A model generated the notes under the pieces. That model was given only the letters and a program-made list of their open reading frames with translations, ran no database searches and was not told where the DNA came from. The translations under genes were made by a program, and so were the position numbers. This document shows, in pieces, positions 26,179-33,897 of a DNA stretch of 64,000 bases. Numbering within the stretch: position 1 is the first letter of the stretch; every line of letters starts with the position of its first letter. The stretch lies in the NCBI RefSeq assembly GCF_005877005.1, contig NZ_SSNH01000001.1, forward strand, positions 372,001 to 436,000, read 5' to 3'. The DNA comes from Sinomonas susongensis. GTDB taxonomy: Bacteria > Actinomycetota > Actinomycetes > Actinomycetales > Micrococcaceae.

Positions 26179-26219
26179 GGCCAGCGCGGTGGCCTAGGTG
26201 CCTCGCGCGACCTGAGGCC
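26170..26219 (+). repeat. 13-bp repeat pair spanning the tatB stop (period 37 bp)
   Basis: GCGACCTGAGGCC occurs at 26170-26182, containing the tatB TGA (26176-26178), and again at 26207-26219. The rest of each 37-bp unit is only loosely alike. It occupies the convergent gap to mrp. Confidence 0.7.
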
Positions 26220-26230
26220 CTCGCTCTCGC

Positions 26231-27346
26231 CTAGCGGGGGGTCATGCCGAGGCTGCGGCCCACGAGCCCCCGTGGTGCGGCGGACAGCTGGTCGGCGATG
26301 CGCTTGAGTGCCACGGCCGCGGGAGAGTCGGGGGCGCTCAGGACAATGGGCTCGCCTGCGTCCCCGCCCTCGCGCAGGGCGACGTCGAGCGGCACCTGGC
26401 CGAGGAGCGGCACCGGAGTGTCGAGCGTCTCGGAGAGCCGTCCCGCGACCCGCTCGCCGCCCCCGCTCCCGAAGACCTCCAGGACCGTGCCGTCGGGAAG
26501 GGTCATCCCCGACATGTTCTCAATGACGCCCGCGACGCGCTGGCCGGTTTGGGTCGACACGGATCCGGCGCGCTCGGCGACGTCGGCTGCCGCGGCCTGG
26601 GGCGTCGTGACGACCAGGAGATTCGCGCTGGGCAGGAGCTGGGAGACTGAAATGGCGACGTCGCCCGTGCCCGGCGGGAGATCGAGGAAGAGGACGTCCA
26701 GGTCGCCGAAGTAGACGTCCGTGAGGAACTGTTCGATCGCGCGGTGCAGCATCGGTCCGCGCCATACGACGGGCTGGTTGCCCGTCACGAACATGCCGAT
26801 GGAAATGGCCTTCACGTCGTGCGCGACCGGCGGGAGGATCATGTCGTCCACCTGGGTCGGGCCCTGGCTGATCCCGAGGAGCGCGGGCACCGAGAAGCCA
26901 TGGACGTCCGCGTCCACGATCCCGACCCGCAGCCCGCGAGCGGCAAGCTCGCACGCGAGGTTCACGGTCACCGAGGACTTTCCCACCCCGCCCTTGCCGC
27001 TCGCAACCGCAAAGACCTTGGTGAGCGATTCGGGGCGGCTGAAAGGGATGCCGCGCCCGGGCCGCAGGTGCTCCTTGAGCGCCTGCCGCTGCTCGGGCGT
27101 CATGACGTCGAGCTCGACGTCGACCTCCGCCACGCCTGGAACGTCCCGGAGAGCGGCGCGGACATCGCCCTCGATCGTGCTCCGCAGGGGGCACCCGGAG
27201 ATGGTCAGCAGAACGCGCACGGCGACACGGCCGCCGTCGACCGCGACCCCCGCGAGCATGCCGAGCTCGACGATGGGGCGTCGCAGCTCAGGGTCGACGA
27301 CGGTCGAGAGTGCGGCGCGGACGGCCGCCTCGTCGGGTGGGGTCAC
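26231..27346 (-). CDS. mrp: Mrp/NBP35-family iron-sulfur cluster carrier ATPase
   Basis: A 371-residue P-loop NTPase (ApbC/Mrp). The N-terminal MIP18 domain (residues 1-90, VRVLLTISGCPLRSTIEGDV) is followed by the deviant Walker A VASGKGGVGKSS near residue 115 and IVDADVHGFSVP. Later come DLPPGTGDVAIS and VIENMSGM. Many Mrp proteins have a CxxC in the last part for cluster binding; I do not see it here. The gene starts with GTG 27346, overlapping the DUF1003 stop (GTGA). Confidence 0.9.
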   Translation of the reverse strand: MTPPDEAAVRAALSTVVDPELRRPIVELGMLAGVAVDGGRVAVRVLLTISGCPLRSTIEGDVRAALRDVPGVAEVDVELDVMTPEQRQALKEHLRPGRGIPFSRPESLTKVFAVASGKGGVGKSSVTVNLACELAARGLRVGIVDADVHGFSVPALLGISQGPTQVDDMILPPVAHDVKAISIGMFVTGNQPVVWRGPMLHRAIEQFLTDVYFGDLDVLFLDLPPGTGDVAISVSQLLPSANLLVVTTPQAAAADVAERAGSVSTQTGQRVAGVIENMSGMTLPDGTVLEVFGSGGGERVAGRLSETLDTPVPLLGQVPLDVALREGGDAGEPIVLSAPDSPAAVALKRIADQLSAAPRGLVGRSLGMTPR

Positions 27347-27960
27347 TGGTGGCCAGTCCTTTCGGGCGCAACGCCTTCCGGCGCCTCCACGTTGTTGAGG
27401 CTCGGGCGTTCCTTCTTCTCCTTGCGCTGCTTGCGCGCGGACGCTGCGACGGCCGCGTCCCGGTCCGCGAGCTCTTCGAGGATCGAGCGCAGTTCCGCTC
27501 GCAGCTCGGCACGGACGAAGTCGCGCGTTGCCACCTCCCGCATCGAGAGCCGCAGCGACGCGAGCTCCCGCGTCAGGTACTCGGTGTCCGCGAGGTTGCG
27601 TTCGTTGCGGGACCGGTCCTGCTCGATCTGGACGCGGTCGCGGTCGTCCTGCCGGTTCTGCGCAAGCAGGATGAGCGGCGCGGCGTACGAGGCCTGCAGC
27701 GACAGGATGAGCGTGAGCAGCGTGAAGTTGAGCGACTTCGGGTCGAACTGCCACTCCGCGGGGGCGAGCGTGTTCCAGCAGAGCCACAGGACGCAGAAGA
27801 GCGACATGTAGACGAGGAACTGGGGCGTGCCCATGTAGCGGGCGAATCGTTCGGCGAACTGCCCGAAGGCGTCCGTATTGGGATTGAACGCGGGCAGGAG
27901 CCGCGCACGGTTCTCGAGCGGAGTGTCCAGACCTGGCAGCAGTTTGCGGGGATCAGCCAA
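27343..27960 (-). CDS. DUF1003 membrane protein
   Basis: A 205-residue protein with two membrane helices (FLVYMSLFCVLWLCWNTLAP and LTLILSLQASYAAPLILLAQ), the family core NRQDDRDRVQIEQDRSRNER, and a cytoplasmic coiled coil with TRELASLRLSMREVATRDFV. Family function is unknown; it is a fixed neighbour of the MgtE-like and mrp genes in Actinobacteria. It overlaps the upstream MgtE-like gene by 8 bp and mrp by 4 bp, so the three form one coupled operon. Confidence 0.88.
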   Translation of the reverse strand: MADPRKLLPGLDTPLENRARLLPAFNPNTDAFGQFAERFARYMGTPQFLVYMSLFCVLWLCWNTLAPAEWQFDPKSLNFTLLTLILSLQASYAAPLILLAQNRQDDRDRVQIEQDRSRNERNLADTEYLTRELASLRLSMREVATRDFVRAELRAELRSILEELADRDAAVAASARKQRKEKKERPSLNNVEAPEGVAPERTGHQ

Positions 27961-29239
27961 AGCGGCCTCCGAACTTCTTCAGCGGCGGCGCGTCGTCGTC
28001 GTCGTGGGTGCGCCAGTCGTCGGGCAGGAGGTGGTCGAGCAGGTCGTCCACGGTGACGGCGCCAACGAGGCGGCCTCCCTCGTTGACGACAGCGAGCGAG
28101 TTGAGGTTGTACTGCGCCATCGCATGGGCCACCTCGTTGACCGCCGCGAGGTCCGAGACAGGCTCGAGCCCCTTGTCCACGATCGAGCCGAGCTGCTCGG
28201 GCGGTGCGCTCCTCAGCAGCTGCTGGATGTGGACCGTGCCGAGGTAGCGGCCGGTCGGGGTCTCGAGCGGCGGGCGGCAGATGAAGACTGCAGAGGCGAG
28301 AGCGGGGCTGAGCTCCTCGCGCCGCACGTGGGCGAGAGCATCGGCCACGGTGGCCTCGGGAGGGAGGACGACCGGCACGGGAGTCATGATCGAACCCGCC
28401 GTGCCCTCGTCGTACTGGAGCAGGCGGCGGACGTCGTCGGCTTCCTCGGGCTCCATGAGCTGGAGGAGCTCCTCGGCCTTCTCCGCCGGGAGGTCGGCAA
28501 GGAGATCGGCGGCATCGTCCGGGTCCATCTCCTCGAGGACGTCGGCGGCGCGCTCGTTGTCGAGCGAGGAGAGGATCTCCACCTGGTCGTCCTCCGGGAG
28601 CTCCTGGAGGACGTCCGCGAGGCGCTCGTCCTGCAGCTCCGAGACGACCTCGAACCGCCGCTGATCGCTCATCTCCTGGATCGCGTCGGCGAAGTCGGCG
28701 GGGCGGAGGTCCTCATGGCTTGCGAGGAAGTGGGTCGCGGCGCGGGTCGCTCCGCGCGTGTCGAGCCGCGCGTCCTCCCAGTCCACCAGGACGGTTTCGC
28801 CGCGGCGCAGGCTGCGCAGTCCGCGGCCCGGCGCCTCCCGCCGGACGAACAGCTTGCTCACGAGCCAATCGCCGTTGCGCTGCTGGTCCATGGCCACATC
28901 CTCGACAGTGGCGTGAGCACCGTCGTCCACGAGTGTGACCCGATGGTCGAAGAGGTCGCCGAGTACGAGCATCTCGGCGCCGCGCTGCTCGAAGCGGCGG
29001 AGGTTCACCAAGCCGGTCGTGATGACCTGGAACTGGTCCATCGACGTCACGCGCGTCATCGGCACGAACACACGGCGCTTGCCCGGGACCTCGACGACCA
29101 CGCCGACGGCCTGCGGCGCGCGCTGACCGCGGGGGATGACGACGACGTCCCGCAGGCGACCCACCCGGTCGCCGAGAGGGTCGAACACGTCGAGGCCGAG
29201 GAGGCGCGCGACGAATACGCGGGTGGGAATGGGACTCAC
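27953..29239 (-). CDS. MgtE-like cytosolic protein: PRC-barrel-like, MgtE N-terminal and CBS domains, no membrane part
   Basis: A 428-residue soluble protein. Residues 1-150 form a PRC-barrel-like part (LGLDVFDPLGDRVGRLRDVV). Residues about 170-280 are MgtE_N helical repeats (ELPEDDQVEILSSLDNERAA, DVLEEMDPDDAADLLADLPA). Two CBS motifs follow (GSIMTPVPVVLPPEATVADA; LAVVNEGGRLVGAVTVDDLL). The five-helix Mg channel of true MgtE is missing, so this is not a transporter alone. It may be a Mg or nucleotide sensor. The C-terminal stretch THDDDDAPP is acidic. GTG 29239 has TAGCCT 6 nt upstream. Confidence 0.88.
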   Translation of the reverse strand: MSPIPTRVFVARLLGLDVFDPLGDRVGRLRDVVVIPRGQRAPQAVGVVVEVPGKRRVFVPMTRVTSMDQFQVITTGLVNLRRFEQRGAEMLVLGDLFDHRVTLVDDGAHATVEDVAMDQQRNGDWLVSKLFVRREAPGRGLRSLRRGETVLVDWEDARLDTRGATRAATHFLASHEDLRPADFADAIQEMSDQRRFEVVSELQDERLADVLQELPEDDQVEILSSLDNERAADVLEEMDPDDAADLLADLPAEKAEELLQLMEPEEADDVRRLLQYDEGTAGSIMTPVPVVLPPEATVADALAHVRREELSPALASAVFICRPPLETPTGRYLGTVHIQQLLRSAPPEQLGSIVDKGLEPVSDLAAVNEVAHAMAQYNLNSLAVVNEGGRLVGAVTVDDLLDHLLPDDWRTHDDDDAPPLKKFGGRFG

Positions 29240-29245
29240 GTCCCT

Positions 29246-29319
29246 AGGCTACTCCAGCGGCAAGTCGCTGCTCACTCTGAGCGGAAACACAGGCCAGAGG
29301 CGGCTTCTCGGGTAAGAAT
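29246..29319. promoter_or_regulatory. Divergent leaderless promoters of the MgtE-like and stress-protein genes
   Basis: Minus strand: TAGCCT (29251-29246), 6 nt, GTG 29239. Plus strand: AAGAAT (29314-29319), 6 nt, ATG 29326; this second hexamer is a weaker match. Confidence 0.45.
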
Positions 29320-29325
29320 AAAGGC

Positions 29326-30276
29326 ATGTCGAACATCTTCGGGTCATCCGGCCAGATCGATCAGACGCGGTCCCTCCCGCAGGGCGACGTGATCGGATCG
29401 TACACCTCCTATCTCGATGCCCAGAAGGCGGTCGACTACCTCGCGGACCAGCAGTTCCCCGTTGAGGTCGTCGCGATCGTGGGCAACGACCTCAAGCTCG
29501 TGGAACGCGTCACGGGCCGCCTGAGCTATCCGCGGGTCGCGCTCAACAGCGCCCTGAGCGGCATGTGGTTCGGGCTCTTCGTCGGGGTGCTGCTCTCGTT
29601 CTTCTCGTCGGGCGCGGGCTACTTCTCGATCATCACCTCGGTACTCATGGGCGCCGCGTTCTTCATGCTCTTCGGCATCGTCACGTACGCGATGCAGCGC
29701 GGCAAGCGGGACTTCACGTCCACGAGCCAGGTCGTGCCGACGAGCTACGACGTCGTCGTGGCGTTCGAGGCCGCGGCCGAGGCGCGCCGCCTCCTCCACC
29801 AGCTCCCGATGGGGCAGAGCCAGCAGGGCTGGGGTGGCCAGCAGCCGTGGCAGCAAGGTCAGCCGGGGCAGCACCAGGACCCGGGGCAGCAGCCGGGCCC
29901 GTGGCAGGACCCGAACCAGCACGGCCCCCAGCACGGCCCCCAGCAGGGCCCGAGCCAGCAGGGTCCGCAGCGGCCCACGGGCTGGACCGATCCCTACGGC
30001 GTGAACTCGCGGCAGCCCGGCCAAGAGCACCCCGTCGAGCAGCAGGAACCCGTGCAGCCGCCCCGGACGGGGTCCGGCTATCACGACCTGCCGGACGGCC
30101 GCCCCCAGTACGGCGTCCGTATCGACCCGGGCCATCCCCAAGGCCCCGAGCCGGGGCGGGAAGGGCAACCGGATGGCCCCGCCGCGGGCGCGGAGAACGC
30201 CGCCAGTGCGGAGAACGCCGCCGGTGCAGAGAATGCGGGCGCGGAGAACAAGGACGACGGCGCCCCGGAGCGCTGA
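29326..30276 (+). CDS. General-stress-protein-like membrane protein with long Gln/Pro-rich tail
   Basis: A 316-residue protein. Residues 20-65 are the YflT/GSP17M-type domain (GSYTSYLDAQKAVDYLADQQ, VEVVAIVGNDLKLVERVTGR). Two membrane helices follow at about 83-125 (GMWFGLFVGVLLSFFSSGAG, SVLMGAAFFMLFGIVTYAMQ). After residue 160 the chain becomes low-complexity: Gln/Pro/Gly with HGPQHGPQQGPSQQGPQ, then an AGAEN/ASAEN repeat. The tail is probably disordered. Function unknown; a stress role is inferred only from the domain. The stop codon lies inside the first unit of a 21-bp repeat array. Confidence 0.8.
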   Translation: MSNIFGSSGQIDQTRSLPQGDVIGSYTSYLDAQKAVDYLADQQFPVEVVAIVGNDLKLVERVTGRLSYPRVALNSALSGMWFGLFVGVLLSFFSSGAGYFSIITSVLMGAAFFMLFGIVTYAMQRGKRDFTSTSQVVPTSYDVVVAFEAAAEARRLLHQLPMGQSQQGWGGQQPWQQGQPGQHQDPGQQPGPWQDPNQHGPQHGPQQGPSQQGPQRPTGWTDPYGVNSRQPGQEHPVEQQEPVQPPRTGSGYHDLPDGRPQYGVRIDPGHPQGPEPGREGQPDGPAAGAENAASAENAAGAENAGAENKDDGAPER

Positions 30277-30350
30277 GCCTCCCGAACAAAGCGCTGAGTC
30301 TCCCGAACAAAGCGCTGAGTCTCCCGAACAAAGTTGAGCCTCCCGAACAA
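30270..30350 (+). repeat. 21-bp tandem array starting on the stop codon (3 full units plus a partial)
   Basis: Units 30270-30290, 30291-30311 and 30312-30332 carry CTGAGYCTCCCGAACAAA preceded by GCG; a fourth partial unit runs 30333-30350. The first TGA (30274-30276) is the real stop. Because the unit is 7 codons, units 2 and 3 place TGA in the same frame (30295, 30316). A terminator palindrome follows directly. Confidence 0.97.
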
Positions 30351-30386
30351 GAAGGGCGGTCGGCCAGCTGGCCGACCGCCCTTCTT
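30349..30386. terminator. 38-bp perfect palindrome terminator
   Basis: AAGAAGGGCGGTCGGCCAG (30349-30367) with its exact inverse to 30386, followed by a T. It lies between convergent genes and starts where the 21-bp array ends. Confidence 0.85.
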
Positions 30387-30455
30387 TGCGGCTAGGTCGT
30401 TCTAGTCCGGTGGTGCCGTTCGGAGCCCCGTCGTCCTTCGCGGGGCGCCGCCTGG

Positions 30456-31715
30456 CTACGCCTGGCCGTGCGAAGCCCGCGACCGGCGGGAGAGGGAATC
30501 GATGATGACCGCGAGCAGCAGGACGGCGCCGGTGATCATGAAGCGGATCGAGGCGTCGAGGTTCAGCAGGGTCAGGCCGCTCGAGATCGACTGGATGACG
30601 AGGATGCCGAGGAGCGCAGACCAAGCGCTTCCTCGTCCGCCGAAGAGGCTGGTGCCGCCGATGACGGCAGCGGCGATCGCGTTGAGGTTGGTGTCGGTGC
30701 CGCCGCTCGAGGCACCCACCGACGCGAGGCGGGCTGCGGCGAGGAGGCCACCGAGCGCGGCGAACGTCGAGCACAGCACGAAGACGCTGATGTAGATGCG
30801 GTTGACCTTGATGCCGGCACGGCGTGCCGCTTCGACCGAGCCGCCGACGGCGAAGACTGCACGACCCCAACGGGTGCGGGTGAGCAGGAAGTTCATCAGG
30901 ACCACGAGCAGCACGAAGAAGACGAACATGGCCCCGACGCCGCGGTCGGTGGCGAGGTACCAGACGCTCACTCCGAGTGCGACGAGGAGAAGGCCCGCCT
31001 TGACCAGCATGACGCTCATCGATCCGGACGAGAGGCCTGCGGCCCGCCGACGCCGCGACCGGCGCCAGTCGCTCCAGAACAGGCCGAGTGCTGCGACCGC
31101 GGCGAGCGCGTAGGCCGCCCACGGAGGCAGGAACATCTGCTGTGCGAAGGTCACGAGCCACGTGCTGAACGGGATGTTGATCGAACTGTTCGGGCCCAGA
31201 ACCCAGAGCTGCAGACCGAGGAAGCCGAGCAGGCCGGCAAGGGTGATGACGAAGCTCGGGACGCCGAAGCGGGTGAAGAGCAGACCGTAGATGAGGCCCG
31301 CCACCGTTCCGGCGAGGACGGAGGCGATCACCGTGAGCACGGAGTTCCAGTGCAGCTGGGTGAGCGTCACGCCGAGGACGGCCGCCGAGAGGCCGCTGAC
31401 GGAACCGACTGACAGGTCGATCTCGCCGAGCAGCAGGACGAGGACGATGCCGATCGAGATCGTTCCGATCGCGGCGCACTGGAGGCTGAGGTTCACCAGG
31501 TTGTCGGCCGAGAGGAACGCGGGGTTCAGGATCTGGAAGACAGCCCAGATCACGATCAGCCCGATGACGACGGGGAGCGAGCCCAAGTCTCCGCTCCGCA
31601 CTCGGCGGATGAAGCCCTCGACGGCCCCTGTGAGGCCCTCCCCGTGGAAGAGCCGTTCGTCCTGCAGGTCGGCCGCGCGTTCCGCCTGGCTGCCTGCCGT
31701 GGCGGTGTTGCTCAT
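30456..31715 (-). CDS. Sugar ABC transporter permease (XylH/RbsC family)
   Basis: A 419-residue CUT2-type permease with 10 or more membrane segments. IGIVLVLLLGEIDLSVGSVS is the family signature, and GRAVFAVGGSVEAARRAGI, then IGGTSLFGGRGSAWSALLG are the conserved cytoplasmic and C-terminal motifs. A longer insert with RRSRRRRAAG in the middle is the XylH-type arrangement. Xylose or another monosaccharide is likely, but not proven. Start ATG overlaps the ATPase stop by 4 bp. It is the last gene of the operon. Confidence 0.87.
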   Translation of the reverse strand: MSNTATAGSQAERAADLQDERLFHGEGLTGAVEGFIRRVRSGDLGSLPVVIGLIVIWAVFQILNPAFLSADNLVNLSLQCAAIGTISIGIVLVLLLGEIDLSVGSVSGLSAAVLGVTLTQLHWNSVLTVIASVLAGTVAGLIYGLLFTRFGVPSFVITLAGLLGFLGLQLWVLGPNSSINIPFSTWLVTFAQQMFLPPWAAYALAAVAALGLFWSDWRRSRRRRAAGLSSGSMSVMLVKAGLLLVALGVSVWYLATDRGVGAMFVFFVLLVVLMNFLLTRTRWGRAVFAVGGSVEAARRAGIKVNRIYISVFVLCSTFAALGGLLAAARLASVGASSGGTDTNLNAIAAAVIGGTSLFGGRGSAWSALLGILVIQSISSGLTLLNLDASIRFMITGAVLLLAVIIDSLSRRSRASHGQA

Positions 31716-32530
31716 GATGCGTTCCTCTCGGTGTTGCGGGCTTCTGCTCGGCGGGTGACGACGTTGTCGGTCGCGCCGGTGATCGCGGAGATGATCTCTT
31801 CGTAGCTGACGTCCGGAACCCGGAAGTTGCCGTTGTTGCGGCCGAGGCGGAGGACCGCCACGCGGTCGGCCACGGCCTGCACGTCGGCCATATTGTGGCT
31901 GATCAGGATGACGCCGAGGCCCCGTTCGCGGAGGCGCTCGATCAGATTCAGGACCTCAGCGGTCTGCGCGACGCCGAGCGCCGCGGTCGGCTCGTCGAGG
32001 ATCACGATGCGGGGCTCCCCGATGAGGGAGCGTGCGATGGCCACAGTCTGGCGCTGGCCGCCGGACAGGGAGGCCACCGCGATCCGCACGGAGGGAATGC
32101 GGGCCGAGAGCTGACGGAGCAGGCTCCACGAGCGCTTCTCCATCTCTTCCTCGTCGAGCGTGCCCTTGGTGATCTCGCGGCCGAGGAAGAGGTTCGAGAC
32201 GACGTCCAGGTTGTCGCAGAGGGCAAGGTCCTGGAAGACAGTGGCAATGCCCAGCTCGCGGGACGCGGCTGGGCTGCCGATGCTGACCGGCTGGCCATCG
32301 AAGGCGATGCTTCCCGCGTCGTGCGAATAGACGCCGGCGAGGATCTTGACGAGGGTCGACTTGCCGGCGCCGTTGTCGCCGACAATGGCGACCACTTCAC
32401 CGGCGTGGACGTCGAGATCGATTTCGGTGAGGGCCTGGACAGCGCCGAATCCCTTGGAGATGCCTCGGAGAGACAGGACGGGTTGGCGCGTCGCCGGTTC
32501 GGGCTCGGCGATGGCGGGGTCCATCGTCAC
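31712..32530 (-). CDS. Sugar ABC transporter ATP-binding protein, single ABC domain
   Basis: A 272-residue ATPase. Walker A GDNGAGKST is near residue 55, signature LSGGQRQTVAIARSL, Walker B IVILDEPTAALG and ISHNMADVQAV. Most XylG/RbsA proteins have two fused domains (about 500 residues). This one has a single domain, like FrcA of the fructose system and several actinobacterial xylose-type systems, so it would work as a dimer. Start GTG 32530 has AAAGGAG 6 nt upstream. Confidence 0.88.
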   Translation of the reverse strand: MTMDPAIAEPEPATRQPVLSLRGISKGFGAVQALTEIDLDVHAGEVVAIVGDNGAGKSTLVKILAGVYSHDAGSIAFDGQPVSIGSPAASRELGIATVFQDLALCDNLDVVSNLFLGREITKGTLDEEEMEKRSWSLLRQLSARIPSVRIAVASLSGGQRQTVAIARSLIGEPRIVILDEPTAALGVAQTAEVLNLIERLRERGLGVILISHNMADVQAVADRVAVLRLGRNNGNFRVPDVSYEEIISAITGATDNVVTRRAEARNTERNAS

Positions 32531-32596
32531 GGCGTTCTCCTTTGAGCTGGTGGTTCTAGAAGTGCTGCTATCTGAAAGGGTACGAGTGCACGGCAG

Positions 32597-32630
32597 CGGA
32601 CGGAGGGCCCGAGGTCGGTCCCTCCGTCCG
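32597..32630 (-). terminator. Intercistronic hairpin after the sugar-binding protein gene
   Basis: 11-bp stem CGGACGGAGGG (32597-32607) against CCCTCCGTCCG (32620-32630), 12-nt loop, 15 bp past the binding-protein stop and before the ATPase gene. Confidence 0.6.
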
Positions 32631-32644
32631 GCGTCGGCTAACTG

Positions 32645-33757
32645 CTACTTGATGCCGTACTTCGCGCACGCAGCTGCGTACGTGCTCGTGCAGATCTGCG
32701 CTGCCGAATTGGATCCATAGAAGTTGTCCTTGACAACCGTGGACTCGATGTTCGTGGCGGTCACCGCGACGGGGGTGAGCAGGAACGACTGGATGGCGCT
32801 GCCGCCCGTCGTGTTGACCGTCGTGTCGCCGTTCGGCTTCTTGCCGTTGACGAGGTCGATGGCGAGCTGGGCAGCGCGCTCGGCTTCAGGCTTGATCGCC
32901 TTGTAGACCGTCATGTACTGGTCTCCCGAGAGGATGCGCTGGATACCCGCGAGCTCAGCGTCCTGGCCCGTCACAGGCGGGATCGGCGTCACGTTGGCGG
33001 CCTTGAGGGCTGCCACTGCACCGCCGCCGGTGCCGTCGTTCGCCGCGTAGACGCCCTTGACCTTGCCGCCGAACTGGGTGATCTGGCCTGCGACCCAGTT
33101 CTGGGCCTGTGCCGGGTCCCAGCCGGGCGTGTCGTACTCGGCGAGGACCTTGTAGCCGCTCGAGTCGATGGCCGAGTGCGCGCCCTTCTTGAACATCGCT
33201 GCGTTCGGATCGGTCGGCGAGCCGTTGACCATGAGGATTCCGCTGCCGGCCGGGACGTTGTCCTGCTTGAGCTTGTCCACCAGCGCCTGGCCCTGGAGTT
33301 GGCCGACCTTCTCGTTGTCGAACGAGACGTAGTAGTTCACGTCGGGGCTGTTCGTCAGGCGGTCGTAGGAGACCACGGGCACGTTCTTGGCCTTCGCCTC
33401 ATTGACGATCGAGGCCGCAGCCTGGCCGTCGAATGGATCGAGGACGAGCACCTTGGCGCCCTGGGTCAGGAGCGACTCGGCCTGCTGCTGCTGGGTGCTC
33501 GCGCTGCCGTTCGCATTCGCGTAGAGGACCTGGCAGCCCGAGCACAGGGACTTGATCTGGGACTCGAAGAACGGCTTGTCAGCCGCCTCGTATCGGGCTG
33601 TCACCGAATCCGGCAGGAGCAGACCGATCTTCGCGGTGCTGGCGTCCGCGGCGCTCGACGAGCCGGTGCTGGCTCCGTTCGAACATCCAGCCATGGAAAC
33701 GGCCGTGAGCAGGACCGCGGCCGAAGCGACGACCGCTCGCATGGTGGCGATCTTCAT
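32645..33757 (-). CDS. Sugar-binding lipoprotein of ABC transporter (XylF/RbsB family)
   Basis: A 370-residue periplasmic-binding-protein-type lipoprotein. Its signal peptide ends with VSMAGC (Cys25). The two-lobed fold shows IGLLLPDSVTARYEAADKPF, VLVLDPFDGQAAASIVNEAK and GVYAANDGTGGGAVAALKAA, the xylose/ribose pattern. Start ATG 33757 has GGGAGG upstream. The 141-bp region before it holds a promoter and inverted repeats likely bound by the ROK regulator. It is the first gene of the transporter operon. Confidence 0.88.
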   Translation of the reverse strand: MKIATMRAVVASAAVLLTAVSMAGCSNGASTGSSSAADASTAKIGLLLPDSVTARYEAADKPFFESQIKSLCSGCQVLYANANGSASTQQQQAESLLTQGAKVLVLDPFDGQAAASIVNEAKAKNVPVVSYDRLTNSPDVNYYVSFDNEKVGQLQGQALVDKLKQDNVPAGSGILMVNGSPTDPNAAMFKKGAHSAIDSSGYKVLAEYDTPGWDPAQAQNWVAGQITQFGGKVKGVYAANDGTGGGAVAALKAANVTPIPPVTGQDAELAGIQRILSGDQYMTVYKAIKPEAERAAQLAIDLVNGKKPNGDTTVNTTGGSAIQSFLLTPVAVTATNIESTVVKDNFYGSNSAAQICTSTYAAACAKYGIK

Positions 33758-33778
33758 TGAAAAAACCTCCCATTCGCA

Positions 33779-33845
33779 GCCGCCTTCCTTGGCGGCTCCG
33801 TTGAGTTTGTCAGGTGCCCCCTTTGGCGTCAAGACTTGAACTCAA
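33779..33845 (-). promoter_or_regulatory. Promoter, candidate ROK operator and leader hairpin of the sugar operon
   Basis: On the minus strand, -35 TTGACG (33832-33827), 17-bp spacer and -10 CAAACT (33809-33804). Inverted half-sites AACTCAA (33839-33845) and TTGAGTT (33801-33807) flank the promoter: one lies upstream of -35, the other covers the -10. GCCGCC-TTCCTT-GGCGGC (33779-33796) forms a hairpin in the leader. Confidence 0.55.
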
Positions 33846-33897
33846 TGACGCGAGTACGAGTCGCGCCCCGGTTTTCAGGGCATGTAGGAGGGCCCCT

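Noticed and set aside
30081-30395. Small proteins read from the 21-bp array in other frames (ALSLPNK or VRETQRF repeats)
   Set aside because: They arise only because a 21-bp unit keeps any frame open; no ribosome site or conserved sequence supports them.
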